DNA of 64,000 nucleotides from positions 138,414 to 202,413 of the forward strand of contig CAJTLT010000003.1 in NCBI GenBank assembly GCA_910577375.1, given 5' to 3'. This DNA is from an uncultured Christensenella sp. (lineage in GTDB: Bacteria > Bacillota > Clostridia > Christensenellales > Borkfalkiaceae). The translations under genes and the position numbers were made by a program. Positions 1 through 8,859 of this stretch are shown one piece after another; position 1 is the first letter of the stretch; the number at the start of each line of letters is the position of its first letter. The notes below the pieces were generated by a model that made no database searches, was not told the origin of the DNA, and saw only the letters and a list, made by a program, of their open reading frames with translations.

Positions 1-857
1 AGCGCCGGCACGTTCATAATTACAACGCCTTCGTTATACCGCGTCTCGGTTACGCCGTCAAAGGTAACTCTGTAAGCGCCCTCCTCGCTTTCATAAACGT
101 GAGCGCCGTCCGTATCCTTTGAAACGTATTCGCCCTTATAAGCGCTGTCGTAACAGCTTACCTGTCTTGCGCCGAACTCCTCGTTAAAATACAGAACTCT
201 GTTTTCAACCAGCGTTTTAGGTCCGTCAACCTTGCGCACGTATTCATAATCGTTAGCATTGCCTACCGCGTCTTCAACGTGGATGCGTATAGCGTAAGCC
301 CCGTTCTCCTTGTCAACAAGGAAACGTCCTCCGTCTATCTGAACTTCGGTTTCGGTTTTGTCTTCCGCAATATAATAAACCTTTGCCCAGCACTTATCCC
401 TGACGTAATCGCCCGAAAGCGTATACTGAGGCATTCTGTACTCGTTGCCCCTTATAAAGAAATCGGGGAGATTTTTATCGTCGTAATTTATAACGGGCGC
501 CGTTCTGTCCGCAAAGTCTATTGAAACGGTTACGTCGCTTACCTTATTGCTTCCCGCAGAATACACAAAGCTGTAAACTCCTGCGGTATCTACCGTAACG
601 GAGCCGTAGTTTATATCAACAGGCGCGCCGTTAGAATCCTTAACCGATTTAAGATAAACGTTGTAGCCCGCCAGAATCATTCCGTTTTCGTCTACTACGT
701 CGTATTCGGGTATAACGTATGTTCCGAGGTCCTCTTCAAGCGAGGTAGGCGCGTCTATGCGCCCAACGGTTGCGTTACAGCCCGCCATAAGAGCCGCGCC
801 CGCGGTGCTTGCCGCAAATACCGAAAGCAAAGCTATAATAGCTGTTTTCTTTTTCAT
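1..857 (-). CDS. Putative surface lipoprotein, 3' end beyond window
   Basis: An open frame runs from an ATG at 857 leftward to the window edge (about 285 codons) without a stop, so the gene is partial. It begins with a lysine-rich n-region, a hydrophobic stretch and a lipobox ending MAGC (Cys27), so the product is probably a lipoprotein. The rest reads as beta-rich, Ig-like or cadherin-like repeats (for example GVYSFVYSAGSNKVSDVTV and a 'DRTAPVINYDD' linker), typical of extracellular binding or spacer domains. It starts 18 nt after the stop of the solute-binding protein and is probably the last visible gene of the sugar-uptake operon. The exact function is unknown; cell-surface glycan binding is a guess from context. 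Confidence 0.75.
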   Translation of the reverse strand, partial: MKKKTAIIALLSVFAASTAGAALMAGCNATVGRIDAPTSLEEDLGTYVIPEYDVVDENGMILAGYNVYLKSVKDSNGAPVDINYGSVTVDTAGVYSFVYSAGSNKVSDVTVSIDFADRTAPVINYDDKNLPDFFIRGNEYRMPQYTLSGDYVRDKCWAKVYYIAEDKTETEVQIDGGRFLVDKENGAYAIRIHVEDAVGNANDYEYVRKVDGPKTLVENRVLYFNEEFGARQVSCYDSAYKGEYVSKDTDGAHVYESEEGAYRVTFDGVTETRYNEGVVIMNVPA

Positions 858-875
858 CAAATTTTCCCCCGATTT

Positions 876-2441
876 TTAATTTTCACTGTCTACAAGCGCT
901 TTTAAATACTTGCTTTCCCAGTAGCTGTCCAAATCGCTTGTACAGGTACTGAGCAAGGAAGAAGCCGAATCGCCGTTAAAAAGCCGTTTATCCGCTCCGC
1001 TCACGCCGGGCAAATCGCCAAGTCCTCCGCGGTATGCCATAGCGGAAGCGTTTATCGGGAATACGGGAATAAAGTCGTTGCCGAACGCTTCATAACGGGT
1101 TTTAACAAAGTCGGACATAAGGCTGTCGTCAGGCACATAGCTCGTGGGATAGGTAAGCCCCTGCAATTCGCCTGCGATTATTTTTTGCGCACGGTCAGAG
1201 AACAGATAAACAAGATAATCCTTTGCAAGCTTTTTCTTGTTTTCGGGGCGGTATGCGGGTATAGCTATGGGGTAGTTAGGGGTTGCCGTATATCCCATAA
1301 GCCTTGCCTGCCTTACCGCTTCGAAATCTTCTTCGCTTACTCCCGCCAATCCGGTTTTGCCCTCGTCAACCGCGGTTACCACTTCAACAAGTCTGGATTC
1401 CGTTCCGACGGTGGGAAGCTTTTCCGCAAGTTTGCTTATTACGGGGTTGCGCATCATCCCTATTTTTTGAGGATTAAGCATTAAAGACGAAGACATTTCG
1501 TTTTCAAGCCAGTCGCCGTTTACCATAAACGCAACTTTCTTTTTATCGTCAACGTAGCCGTTTGAAAGGAACGCGTCCTGCGCTTCGGTAAAGCCCATAC
1601 GTCCCGCGTGCTGGTGCGTATATCCGTTGGATTTCGACAAAATCTGACCGAGCGTTTCCAAAGCGTAGCGTCTGCCGGGAGCGTCGTTTATTTCTTTGCC
1701 TAATTTCCATTCGCCGGAAGCTTCGTCCCAATATTTGCCGTAATAGTAGTTTTTGTACGATTCCATACCCTCGTACTGCGCCCACCAAACAACGCCTACG
1801 TAATCCCAGTTATAGTTGATACTCGCAGACGCGGAAAATGCGTAATAACCTTTGCTTTTAAGCTCCTGCGCCATATCGACGAACTGGTTTGTGGTTTTGG
1901 GAAGAGACCATTTCCCTTCGCCGAAAGCCTCGTCCAAAGTGCCGATATTGTAGCAGAAAGCCGAAACGGAGTTGTTCGCAAACATAAGATATCTGTTACC
2001 GTCGGCTGCTTCCGCGTATTCGTAAAGGCTTTGGTTGAACTTATCTTTTATTGCAACGCTTTCCCCGTCGGGAGTCGCGTTATAAACGTCCGTCAAATCT
2101 TCAAGGAGTTTTGAATCCTGCGACTGATAAATATTGAGGAGGGGCATTACTATGTCGTTCTTTTCCTGTTTGGACTGTAACAGAGACTTGATTTCGTCCG
2201 TAGTCTGGCTGGGAACATATTTTACCGTTACGCCGGTAAGAGCCTTATAATCGGCTGCAAGTCTGTTATATACTTCTTTGCCGAATCCGCCCGTTTTGTA
2301 GTGTACGGAAATAGTGCCGCCGCCGTTTGTTCCTCCGCCGCCACCGCCGCCGTTAGGGTCGCAGGCGGTAAGCCCCAATGCCATACTTGCCGCAATTGCC
2401 GCGCTCATTACCACGCAGCCCAGCTTAAATATTTTTTTCAT
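876..2441 (-). CDS. ABC transporter sugar-binding lipoprotein (family 1 solute-binding protein)
   Basis: This 521-residue protein has a lipoprotein signal (lipobox LTAC, Cys27) followed by a Gly/Asn linker. The body resembles CUT1 extracellular solute-binding proteins: an N-terminal 'ISVHYKTGGFGKEVYNRLA' lobe, a region reading 'FMVNGDWLENEM' and a C-terminal 'LVYLFSDRAQKIIAG' segment. It should capture an oligosaccharide or sugar outside the membrane and deliver it to the two permeases encoded upstream (3927-5839). The stop-to-start gaps are 21 nt to the preceding gene and 18 nt to the next. The substrate cannot be read from sequence; the GH2 and glycosidase-like genes of the operon suggest a plant or host glycan fragment. 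Confidence 0.9.
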   Translation of the reverse strand: MKKIFKLGCVVMSAAIAASMALGLTACDPNGGGGGGGTNGGGTISVHYKTGGFGKEVYNRLAADYKALTGVTVKYVPSQTTDEIKSLLQSKQEKNDIVMPLLNIYQSQDSKLLEDLTDVYNATPDGESVAIKDKFNQSLYEYAEAADGNRYLMFANNSVSAFCYNIGTLDEAFGEGKWSLPKTTNQFVDMAQELKSKGYYAFSASASINYNWDYVGVVWWAQYEGMESYKNYYYGKYWDEASGEWKLGKEINDAPGRRYALETLGQILSKSNGYTHQHAGRMGFTEAQDAFLSNGYVDDKKKVAFMVNGDWLENEMSSSLMLNPQKIGMMRNPVISKLAEKLPTVGTESRLVEVVTAVDEGKTGLAGVSEEDFEAVRQARLMGYTATPNYPIAIPAYRPENKKKLAKDYLVYLFSDRAQKIIAGELQGLTYPTSYVPDDSLMSDFVKTRYEAFGNDFIPVFPINASAMAYRGGLGDLPGVSGADKRLFNGDSASSLLSTCTSDLDSYWESKYLKALVDSEN

Positions 2442-2462
2442 CGATTTTTCTCCTTATATTTT

Positions 2463-3815
2463 TTAAATTTTTACGGGGATAACGAATATGCCCTCGCCCG
2501 CCGCAAGCTTCAAATCAACCTTGTTATCTTTTACTTCGTAAATCTTTCTTTCGCCGCCGCGGTATACCACTGCGCGGTTAGCGTCTTTGAATTCAAAGCT
2601 TACAACGTCTTTCTGACCGTCTGCAGGGTCCGTGAAATTTGTTACCATAAGTCCCGCTCTTCCTTCTTTATCCTTGAACTGACCGATAAGAGTATCCTGT
2701 GTGGCGGAAACCTTATTGGCACACGAAAGTTCTTTGAGTTCGGAATTGAAGTTAAAGCTGGGGTTGATATATTCGGGGTCGTCGGCGGTGTTTAACGTGC
2801 CGTTTAAGCCCATAATTCCTTCCCAGTCGAACGAAAGATACACATGGTCGAATTTGGAAATTTCTTCGTTTACTTCCTTAGCCATCTGATAATACTTGGT
2901 GGGTCTGCAGGAAACGTCGTTTTCAACGCAGCCGCCGCCGAAATTAAGGAAAGATTTACGGTAAGTAAACCAACTGAAACCTTTTATGCCGAAGCACATA
3001 TCGGTGTATACCTGGAACAGAAATTCCGATTTGTCTGAAATTTCGCGTTGGTTTGTAATACTGCCGGACGAACTGTAATTCTGTATGAACATATGGAATT
3101 CGGCGCCGTCCTCTCTGTGTTCCTTGGTTAAATCGGCGTAACAGCTCATATCATACAGCCAGTTCGTTTGCAGGCAGTTTCCGTCCGCCGAGCTTAAAAG
3201 CGGATATATGTCTGTCGACAAAATTTTTCTTCCGTTTATTTCCGACAAAACTTCGTCGTAAAGTTTGTTTACGTAATTGATGGTTGCGTCTAATTCCGTA
3301 GGCGATTTTGCGTGCCACATATCGCCGTTAACATATAAAGTTACGTCCTTTCCGTCGTAAATCTCGTTAAGACGTTTAATACGCGACGCTACATCGGGGA
3401 AAACGTTTTCGTAAGGTTCGTCCCAAACGTTAATCATATCCACAGCGGGATATATACTGTAATCTGTTTCGTCAAGCTCAACGCCGTCTGTATTTGCAAG
3501 CGAGGTATCCATGCCGACTATCGCTTTAAGCCCTGCCTTTTCACAGTTAACAAGCTGGTCGGTGAAAGCCTTTGTTCCCCTCTTTGCCATTACGCCGTCT
3601 ATAAACATATGAGTAAGCCCCATATCGGCGGCAAACTTATAATCGGCTTCCGTATTTATAGGGGGGTCCCAGCCTCCAATCCACATATACTGGTTGTTTT
3701 CATACTCGGGATATTGTTCGTCCGCGGAAGAGCCTCCGTTTGAACAGCCCGTAAAAGATAATGCGGTAACGCCCGCAAGTATCAGCGCCAAAGCCGACTT
3801 TTTGCCGAACTTCAT
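2463..3815 (-). CDS. Glycoside-hydrolase-like lipoprotein (TIM-barrel type)
   Basis: This 450-residue lipoprotein (lipobox FTGC, Cys24) has an N-terminal 'YMWIGGWDPP' strand and an 'INVWDEPYE' segment, in which Glu133 sits where the acid/base residue of clan-A glycosidases is found. It ends in a beta-rich domain with an 'EGIFVIPVKI' terminus. This pattern fits a (beta/alpha)8 glycosidase with a C-terminal beta-sandwich, anchored on the outer face of the membrane. I cannot assign a GH family, and catalysis is inferred. It lies between the permeases and the binding protein, so it probably trims or binds the transported glycan. A strong RBS (AGGAGG) precedes the ATG. Confidence 0.65.
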   Translation of the reverse strand: MKFGKKSALALILAGVTALSFTGCSNGGSSADEQYPEYENNQYMWIGGWDPPINTEADYKFAADMGLTHMFIDGVMAKRGTKAFTDQLVNCEKAGLKAIVGMDTSLANTDGVELDETDYSIYPAVDMINVWDEPYENVFPDVASRIKRLNEIYDGKDVTLYVNGDMWHAKSPTELDATINYVNKLYDEVLSEINGRKILSTDIYPLLSSADGNCLQTNWLYDMSCYADLTKEHREDGAEFHMFIQNYSSSGSITNQREISDKSEFLFQVYTDMCFGIKGFSWFTYRKSFLNFGGGCVENDVSCRPTKYYQMAKEVNEEISKFDHVYLSFDWEGIMGLNGTLNTADDPEYINPSFNFNSELKELSCANKVSATQDTLIGQFKDKEGRAGLMVTNFTDPADGQKDVVSFEFKDANRAVVYRGGERKIYEVKDNKVDLKLAAGEGIFVIPVKI

Positions 3816-3859
3816 ACTTTCCTCCTAAAAATTTTTTATTTATGCCGGTAAACGTTTTT

Positions 3860-3903
3860 GTAAGGAGGTTACTCCTTACATCGGGCGCATAAAAATATGC
3901 GCC
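3860..3903 (-). other. Two intercistronic hairpins in the sugar operon
   Basis: On the transcript, an 8-bp stem GGCGCATA/TATGCGCC with a 4-nt loop (3884-3903) is followed by an 8-bp stem GTAAGGAG/CTCCTTAC (3860-3879). They fill the only long gap (111 nt) of the operon, between the permeases and the lipoprotein/binding-protein genes. Neither has a U-run after it, so they are more likely mRNA-stabilising or processing elements than a terminator. Confidence 0.55.
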
Positions 3904-3926
3904 GAAAATTTACCGTAATTTTTTTA

Positions 3927-4805
3927 TTAACCTTTTATTCCGCCTACGCTCATCGATTCCATCATCGTGTTCTGGAAGCATACAAACAGCACTATAACCG
4001 GAATAACGCTTATAATCAGTCCCGCAAACAATACCGGATAATTTATTCCCCTTGTCATTTCAAGCTGGAATATATAAAGACCGGAAGAAAGCGTCGGATA
4101 CGATTGCATAAACAGCGTGGGGAACATATAGTCGTTCCAGCGGTTTACAACCGCAACTATGAACAGCGAACCTATTACGGGCAACGCCTGCGGAAGCATT
4201 ACTCTGAAAAATACTTTAAAGTGGCTTGCTCCGTCAATAAATCCCGCTTCCGCATAAGTCCACGACAACGTTCTGAAGAACGAAAACAGAACTATAAACT
4301 CGAACCCGAAACCCGCCGCGGCGGTAATAATAATAAACGGACTGTCTATAATTTTCAAAGTATCGTAAACTCGGTACTGCGACGGAAACGAACCTACTAT
4401 AGGAATCATCATTGTGATAATCGCAATCGCGTAAATCACGTTTCTGCCTGGAAATTTATATTTTGCAACCACATACGACGTTACCGAAGAAGTAAACACC
4501 GTTAAAAGCGCGCCTCCGCACGAATACCAGATTGAATTCCAAAACATTCCGAACATATTGGTTTCGTTTGCCTGTACCGCTGTAAACGCCGTTACATAGT
4601 TCGAAAACAGCCATTCTTTGGGCAGACTGTTTACGTCCTGATTAAATTCGACCTGCGATTTAAGCGAAGCGTTCACCGCCCAAAGCATCGCGAAAAACAG
4701 AGTGAATACGTAAAGCGCAAACAGCACGAATACGATTATTTTCGCAACGAGGTAATCTTTGCTCGTATGCTGAAAGCTTCTTCTTACAGAAATCATTTTT
4801 CTCAT
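3927..4805 (-). CDS. Carbohydrate ABC transporter permease (MalG/AraQ type)
   Basis: This 292-residue polytopic membrane protein shows about six hydrophobic segments and the cytoplasmic EAA loop of CUT1 permeases, seen as 'AEAGFIDGASHFKVFFRVMLP' and ending in the usual leucine-proline. The C-terminal 'MESMSVGGIKG' is characteristic of the MalG side of the pair. It would form the channel together with the permease encoded at 4817-5839 and be driven by a shared ATPase, since none is encoded in this operon. Its start lies 11 nt after the stop of the partner permease. Confidence 0.93.
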   Translation of the reverse strand: MRKMISVRRSFQHTSKDYLVAKIIVFVLFALYVFTLFFAMLWAVNASLKSQVEFNQDVNSLPKEWLFSNYVTAFTAVQANETNMFGMFWNSIWYSCGGALLTVFTSSVTSYVVAKYKFPGRNVIYAIAIITMMIPIVGSFPSQYRVYDTLKIIDSPFIIITAAAGFGFEFIVLFSFFRTLSWTYAEAGFIDGASHFKVFFRVMLPQALPVIGSLFIVAVVNRWNDYMFPTLFMQSYPTLSSGLYIFQLEMTRGINYPVLFAGLIISVIPVIVLFVCFQNTMMESMSVGGIKG

Positions 4806-4816
4806 TGCGGCGCTCC

Positions 4817-5839
4817 TTAATAAGTGACCTTGGGGTCTAATTTGTTAAGCAACCAGCGGGTTACGAACACGATGGGAACGCTTACAAACGTAAAGAACAT
4901 ACCGACCGCCGCGGGATAATTCAAATCCACGCCCTTTTGCGTCTGGCGGTATATCCAGAAAGAAAGCGTCATCGTCGCCGGATTATCCACTTCGACTCCC
5001 GCGCCCGCAAACAAAAGTATGGGGCCCGTGCTGTTGAAAATGGAAGTAATCAAAAGAATAAGCGTGGTTGAAAGCGTCGGCCATACCATCGGCAGAACTA
5101 TCTGCGTAAGCTCTCTGTACCAGGGAACTCCGTCAAGCGCGGCAGCCTCCATAACCTCTTTGGGGACGCGGCTCATCGCGCTCTGATACAAAAGCATATT
5201 TACGCCCAGCCCCGTCCATACGGTATAAGCGATAATCGTTCCGGTAGCCGTTGCGTCGTCTGTTAAAAGCGGCGGAACGCGCACCCCGAAAAGCGATAAA
5301 AACATATCCAGAGGTCCGCCGTATTCGATTAATTCTTTATAAATCGTAACGAACAGAACCGCGCTTATTATCGAAGGCAAAAAGAATACCACCCTGAAAA
5401 ACTTGTAGCCCCATATTTTTTTATACAGAAAATAAGCGACTATAAACGAAACGGGTATCATACATATTCCCGCCGTAAAGTATTTAAGGGTATTCTTCAA
5501 CGCGGAAATTACCATCGAAGAAGGGTTGCTCCACTCGCTGAAAAATCTTTCAAAATTGTAAAGCGACCATTTAAACAGTTCTCCGCCGTCGTCTGCGTAT
5601 CCGTCGAACTCCTGAAAAGCCATAAATATGGAGTTTGAATTTATCCATATGTAAAATATGGCGAACTGAACCAGAGGCAGCAAAAGCATTCCATAGCAAA
5701 AAATGTATTCGGAAATTTTGCGTCTTGAAATCTTTTTCTTCTTGGTTTCCTTCGGCTGCAAATTGTTATTTTCCGCGTCTGTTTCGTTTTCAATGTTTTC
5801 CGCATTCAGTTCCGCAGTCAAAATATCCGTTTGTTCCAC
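4817..5839 (-). CDS. Carbohydrate ABC transporter permease (MalF/UgpA type)
   Basis: This 340-residue protein has a charged cytoplasmic N-terminus of about 45 residues (rich in Glu, Asn and Lys) and about six membrane segments. The EAA loop reads 'EAAALDGVPWYRELTQIVLP', matching MalF-type CUT1 permeases. It is the first transporter gene of the operon, starting 18 nt after the GH2 stop. With the MalG-type protein it forms the membrane pore for the lipoprotein-bound sugar. Confidence 0.93.
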   Translation of the reverse strand: MEQTDILTAELNAENIENETDAENNNLQPKETKKKKISRRKISEYIFCYGMLLLPLVQFAIFYIWINSNSIFMAFQEFDGYADDGGELFKWSLYNFERFFSEWSNPSSMVISALKNTLKYFTAGICMIPVSFIVAYFLYKKIWGYKFFRVVFFLPSIISAVLFVTIYKELIEYGGPLDMFLSLFGVRVPPLLTDDATATGTIIAYTVWTGLGVNMLLYQSAMSRVPKEVMEAAALDGVPWYRELTQIVLPMVWPTLSTTLILLITSIFNSTGPILLFAGAGVEVDNPATMTLSFWIYRQTQKGVDLNYPAAVGMFFTFVSVPIVFVTRWLLNKLDPKVTY

Positions 5840-5857
5840 TCGCTTTCCCCCTTGTTT

Positions 5858-7567
5858 TTATTTTTCTATCGCCGCCGCAAGTTTGTTGCAATCGGCAATT
5901 TCTTTCAAAGTTTTATCGCTGAACTTGCTTTTTCTGTCATAGAAAAACAAACCGTTCTGCTCCTGCTCCACGTCGTATAACTGCGTATAACAAAATCCGC
6001 TTATTTTATCGCAGAAAAGATAAGATTTAGTCATTTCCAGATATTCCGCGAGGAAGTCATCTTCCGTGTTAAACGTATGATATCCCCAGCTTTTGCCCTT
6101 TCCGGCGTAAGCCATTCCGCCGTATTCGCTCGCGATTAGCGGCAGCTTTCCGTCGTACGGAACATTTTCCTGCGCGGCTGCCGGCGCGAACGTTTTATCC
6201 ATTGTCAAAAGGTCGGAATTTTTTATATCGTCCACAAACTTCAAAGTTTTTTCGCTCAAATGATAATTGTGGAAATCGAAAATATCGGTAAACCTGCCGT
6301 GATATCCGCCGCTTGTATCAACGCAAGGACGCGTCGGGTCAAGCGTTTTCGTAGCCGAATACGCCGCCTCCACAAAACGGATATCCCTTATAAGCTTGTT
6401 GTTTTCAAGGTCTTCCCATACCTCGTTCAGCGGGCACCAGATTATTATCGAAGGGTGGTTGAAATACTGTTCTATAACCTCGCACCACTGCGAAACGAAA
6501 GTACCCAGAGAAGCCACGGTATCGTATTTCATTCCCCAGCTCGGGAACTCGCCCCATACAAGATAACCAGCTTTGTCGCTTTCATAAAGATATCTTTGCT
6601 CGAATACCTTTTGATGAAGCCTTGCTCCGTTGAAACCAAGCGACATAGAAAGCTTTATATCTTTTTCAAACTGCGAGGCTTCTTTGGCGGTGTAAATGCC
6701 GTCTTCATAGTATCCCTGGTCAAGCACAAGGCGCTGGAACACGCTTTTGCCGTTTATTTTGAATTTTCTTCCGTTATACGAAACCGTACGCAATCCGAAA
6801 TAGCTGTAAACCTTATCGTTGCCGAAAATTATTTCAACGTCGTACAAATTGCCTTTGCCGACTTCCCATAAACGTATATCGGAAAGAGGAATTTCAAAAA
6901 CCCGACGGTATTCACAATCGCCCTCCGCAAAACCGACGGCTTTACCATCGAAAAACACGTTCACTCGCACGTTTCCGCAACCGGAAACAAACACTTCCGC
7001 TTTTACGCATTTATTTTCCGCGTCGGGATAAAACTTTACGCATTTTATGTAATCTTTCGGGGTTTTCTCAAGCCACACCGTTTGCCAGATTCCCGTTGTG
7101 CGGGTATAAAAACAATCGTGCGGTTCGGGTTCTTTGCTCTGCTTTCCGCTCGGTATATTTTCTTTTATATCGTCGTGAACGGCTACCGTAATTCTGTTTT
7201 CGCCAACAACCGCGAACGGCGCGATATCAACCTCGAACGCGGTATATCCCCCCGTATGCTTTAAGGCGAATTTACCGTTAACATAAACCTTTGCAACGTA
7301 ATCGACTGCACCGAAATGCAAAACAAGTCTTTCAGCCAAATCCTCTTTCGTCAAGGTAATAATTCTGGAGTAAATGCAGTCGGTTATATAATCCGTATCG
7401 CCTATGCCCGACAATACAGATTCGGGACAAAAAGGAACTTCTATTTCCCCCGTTAAAGCGGGGTCTGCCGCATTTTTGCATTTGCCTTTGCCGAATTCCC
7501 ATAATCCGTTCAGGCATATGTAAGAGTCGCGTTTAAATTGTGGATTGGGATGTTCGTTTCTGTACAT
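5858..7567 (-). CDS. Glycoside hydrolase family 2 protein (beta-galactosidase/glucuronidase-like)
   Basis: This 569-residue cytoplasmic enzyme has no signal peptide. It starts with the GH2 sugar-binding domain ('YICLNGLWEFG'), continues through an Ig-like domain ending near 'RTVSYNGRKFKINGK', and ends in a TIM barrel. The acid/base motif is NEVWE (Glu382) and the nucleophile lies in SEYGG (Glu481), with 'RLHQK' in the expected barrel strand. It is shorter than LacZ (about 1000 residues) and near the size of compact beta-glucuronidase or beta-mannosidase-like GH2 enzymes; the sugar specificity is not resolved. It is the promoter-proximal gene of the transporter operon, consistent with hydrolysis of the imported glycoside. 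Confidence 0.88.
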   Translation of the reverse strand: MYRNEHPNPQFKRDSYICLNGLWEFGKGKCKNAADPALTGEIEVPFCPESVLSGIGDTDYITDCIYSRIITLTKEDLAERLVLHFGAVDYVAKVYVNGKFALKHTGGYTAFEVDIAPFAVVGENRITVAVHDDIKENIPSGKQSKEPEPHDCFYTRTTGIWQTVWLEKTPKDYIKCVKFYPDAENKCVKAEVFVSGCGNVRVNVFFDGKAVGFAEGDCEYRRVFEIPLSDIRLWEVGKGNLYDVEIIFGNDKVYSYFGLRTVSYNGRKFKINGKSVFQRLVLDQGYYEDGIYTAKEASQFEKDIKLSMSLGFNGARLHQKVFEQRYLYESDKAGYLVWGEFPSWGMKYDTVASLGTFVSQWCEVIEQYFNHPSIIIWCPLNEVWEDLENNKLIRDIRFVEAAYSATKTLDPTRPCVDTSGGYHGRFTDIFDFHNYHLSEKTLKFVDDIKNSDLLTMDKTFAPAAAQENVPYDGKLPLIASEYGGMAYAGKGKSWGYHTFNTEDDFLAEYLEMTKSYLFCDKISGFCYTQLYDVEQEQNGLFFYDRKSKFSDKTLKEIADCNKLAAAIEK

Positions 7568-7596
7568 TTTTTGTTCCTTTCGTTAATTTCATAATT

Positions 7597-7625
7597 ATTG
7601 TATCAAATGACTAATTGTATTACAA
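7597..7625 (-). promoter_or_regulatory. Promoter of the GH2/ABC transporter operon
   Basis: On the minus strand TTGTAA (7620-7625) and TACAAT (7597-7602) are separated by 17 nt, about 30 nt upstream of the GH2 start. The -35 box overlaps a 13-bp palindrome, ATTGTATTACAAT (7614-7626), which could be a repressor site. The shared 25-bp element begins 10 nt upstream of the -35 box. Confidence 0.75.
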
Positions 7626-7635
7626 TACTAAGGGC

Positions 7636-7660
7636 GCTTCCACTTTCTTACTGTTTGTTT
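7636..7660 (-). promoter_or_regulatory. Shared upstream element, copy A
   Basis: This 25-bp element begins GCTTCC when read on the plus strand and ends TGTTTGTTT. It matches copy B (13400-13424) at 22 of 25 positions and is related to copy C (15549-15573). In all three cases exactly 10 nt separate it from the -35 box of a minus-strand promoter. A position just upstream of -35 fits an activator site. Confidence 0.7.
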
Positions 7661-7786
7661 GCGCGCAACTTCCAAATTGTTGAAGCGATAATAAACTTTT
7701 ACGCCGCTTTAATACAAGAAAAAGTTTAATTTTCAACAGAATATCAACGTTTTACAAATAAGCTTCCATTTTTCGGAAACAAATAA

Positions 7787-7815
7787 TTGATTAGCCGCAA
7801 ATCTTGTGCTATAAT
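7787..7815 (+). promoter_or_regulatory. Promoter of the ArsR-like regulator gene
   Basis: TTGATT (7787-7792) and TATAAT (7810-7815) are separated by 17 nt, and a TG (7807-7808) extends the -10 box. The regulator ATG lies 31 nt downstream, preceded by the RBS AAAGAGG. Confidence 0.75.
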
Positions 7816-7845
7816 CGTTTTACCCCATATTAAAAGAGGTTGACT

Positions 7846-8793
7846 ATGGCAAACGTGAGTTCGGAAAAACATTTCAATTTAAAAATAGACAAGCCGTCGG
7901 ACCATGAATCGATTGCAAAAATCGCACGCGCTCTGTCCGTTGACGTAAGACTCGAAATCCTTAAATATCTGCTTAACCGTTCCGTCAGCCTTTCGGAAAT
8001 TTCTAAAAACCTCAACATACCGATTTCCAGCGTTTCGCGCCATATAGACATACTCGAAGACGCAGGACTTGTGGTAATAAGCTATCAGCCCGGGCTAAAA
8101 GGTCACACAAAATTTTGCGCTCAAGCCGTTCTCGACGTCAAAATTTCACTTATAGCCAACAAACTTGACAGCAAGCTTAAATCTATTATTACGGAAATGC
8201 CCGTAGGAATGTATTCCGACTGCAAAGTAAGCGCGCCGTGCGGAATGGTCGGCAAAGAAGCCAACCTCGGACAGTTTGACGACACGCAGATTTTCTATTC
8301 CCCGCTAAGGGCGCAGGCGGAATGTCTTTGGTTCAAATCGGGGTATGTAACCTATATGTTCTCATCCCCGCAAAAGGATTACGAAACAAGGCAAAGAATA
8401 AGCTTTTCTCTTGAGGTTTGTTCGGATACCATTTATTACAACAATAACTGGCCGTCCGACATAACCGTAAAAATAAACGGTTTTGAAATTCTAACGTTCA
8501 CTTCCCCTGGTAACTTCGGCGGAAAGCGCGGGCGGTTAACCCCCGAATATTGGCCGATTACAAGCTCACAGTTCGGTCAATTGAAAAAAATTTCAGTCGA
8601 CAAAAACGGAGTTTATCTCGACAACGTTTTTATCCACAAACACATTACGTTCGACGATTTGCACCTCTTCGATAAAGATTCCATTTCTTTTACAATAGGA
8701 GTTAAAGACGACGCGGAGCATTGCGGCGGAATAAGTATTTTCGGGAAAAACTTCGGGGATTTCGGTCAGGCGATTATAATGAAAATTTCATAA
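7846..8793 (+). CDS. ArsR-like winged-helix transcriptional regulator with a large C-terminal domain
   Basis: Residues about 20-90 form a winged helix of ArsR type: 'ARALSVDVRLEILKYLL' leads into a recognition region 'LNIPISSVSRHIDILEDAG'. The remaining ~220 residues are not a domain I recognise; they are beta-rich with Trp/Tyr (for example 'YNNNWPSDITVKING') and may sense a ligand. The ATG at 7846 is preferred over an upstream TTG because AAAGAGG lies 6 nt before it. It is transcribed divergently from the GH2/transporter operon, so it probably regulates it; whether it binds the shared 25-bp element or the palindrome at 7614 is unknown. Confidence 0.8.
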   Translation: MANVSSEKHFNLKIDKPSDHESIAKIARALSVDVRLEILKYLLNRSVSLSEISKNLNIPISSVSRHIDILEDAGLVVISYQPGLKGHTKFCAQAVLDVKISLIANKLDSKLKSIITEMPVGMYSDCKVSAPCGMVGKEANLGQFDDTQIFYSPLRAQAECLWFKSGYVTYMFSSPQKDYETRQRISFSLEVCSDTIYYNNNWPSDITVKINGFEILTFTSPGNFGGKRGRLTPEYWPITSSQFGQLKKISVDKNGVYLDNVFIHKHITFDDLHLFDKDSISFTIGVKDDAEHCGGISIFGKNFGDFGQAIIMKIS

Positions 8794-8837
8794 AATAAAT
8801 CCGTCGGCGGGTTGATACCCGCCGACGGATTTATTTT
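8792..8837. terminator. Bidirectional terminator between the regulator and nagA
   Basis: A perfect 20-bp stem (8792-8811 with 8818-8837) carries a 6-nt loop and has A/T-rich arms, so T-tracts follow the GC core in both directions. It serves the convergent regulator gene and nagA. Confidence 0.85.
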
Positions 8838-8859
8838 ATCCGCGAAAAAACAACTGCCG

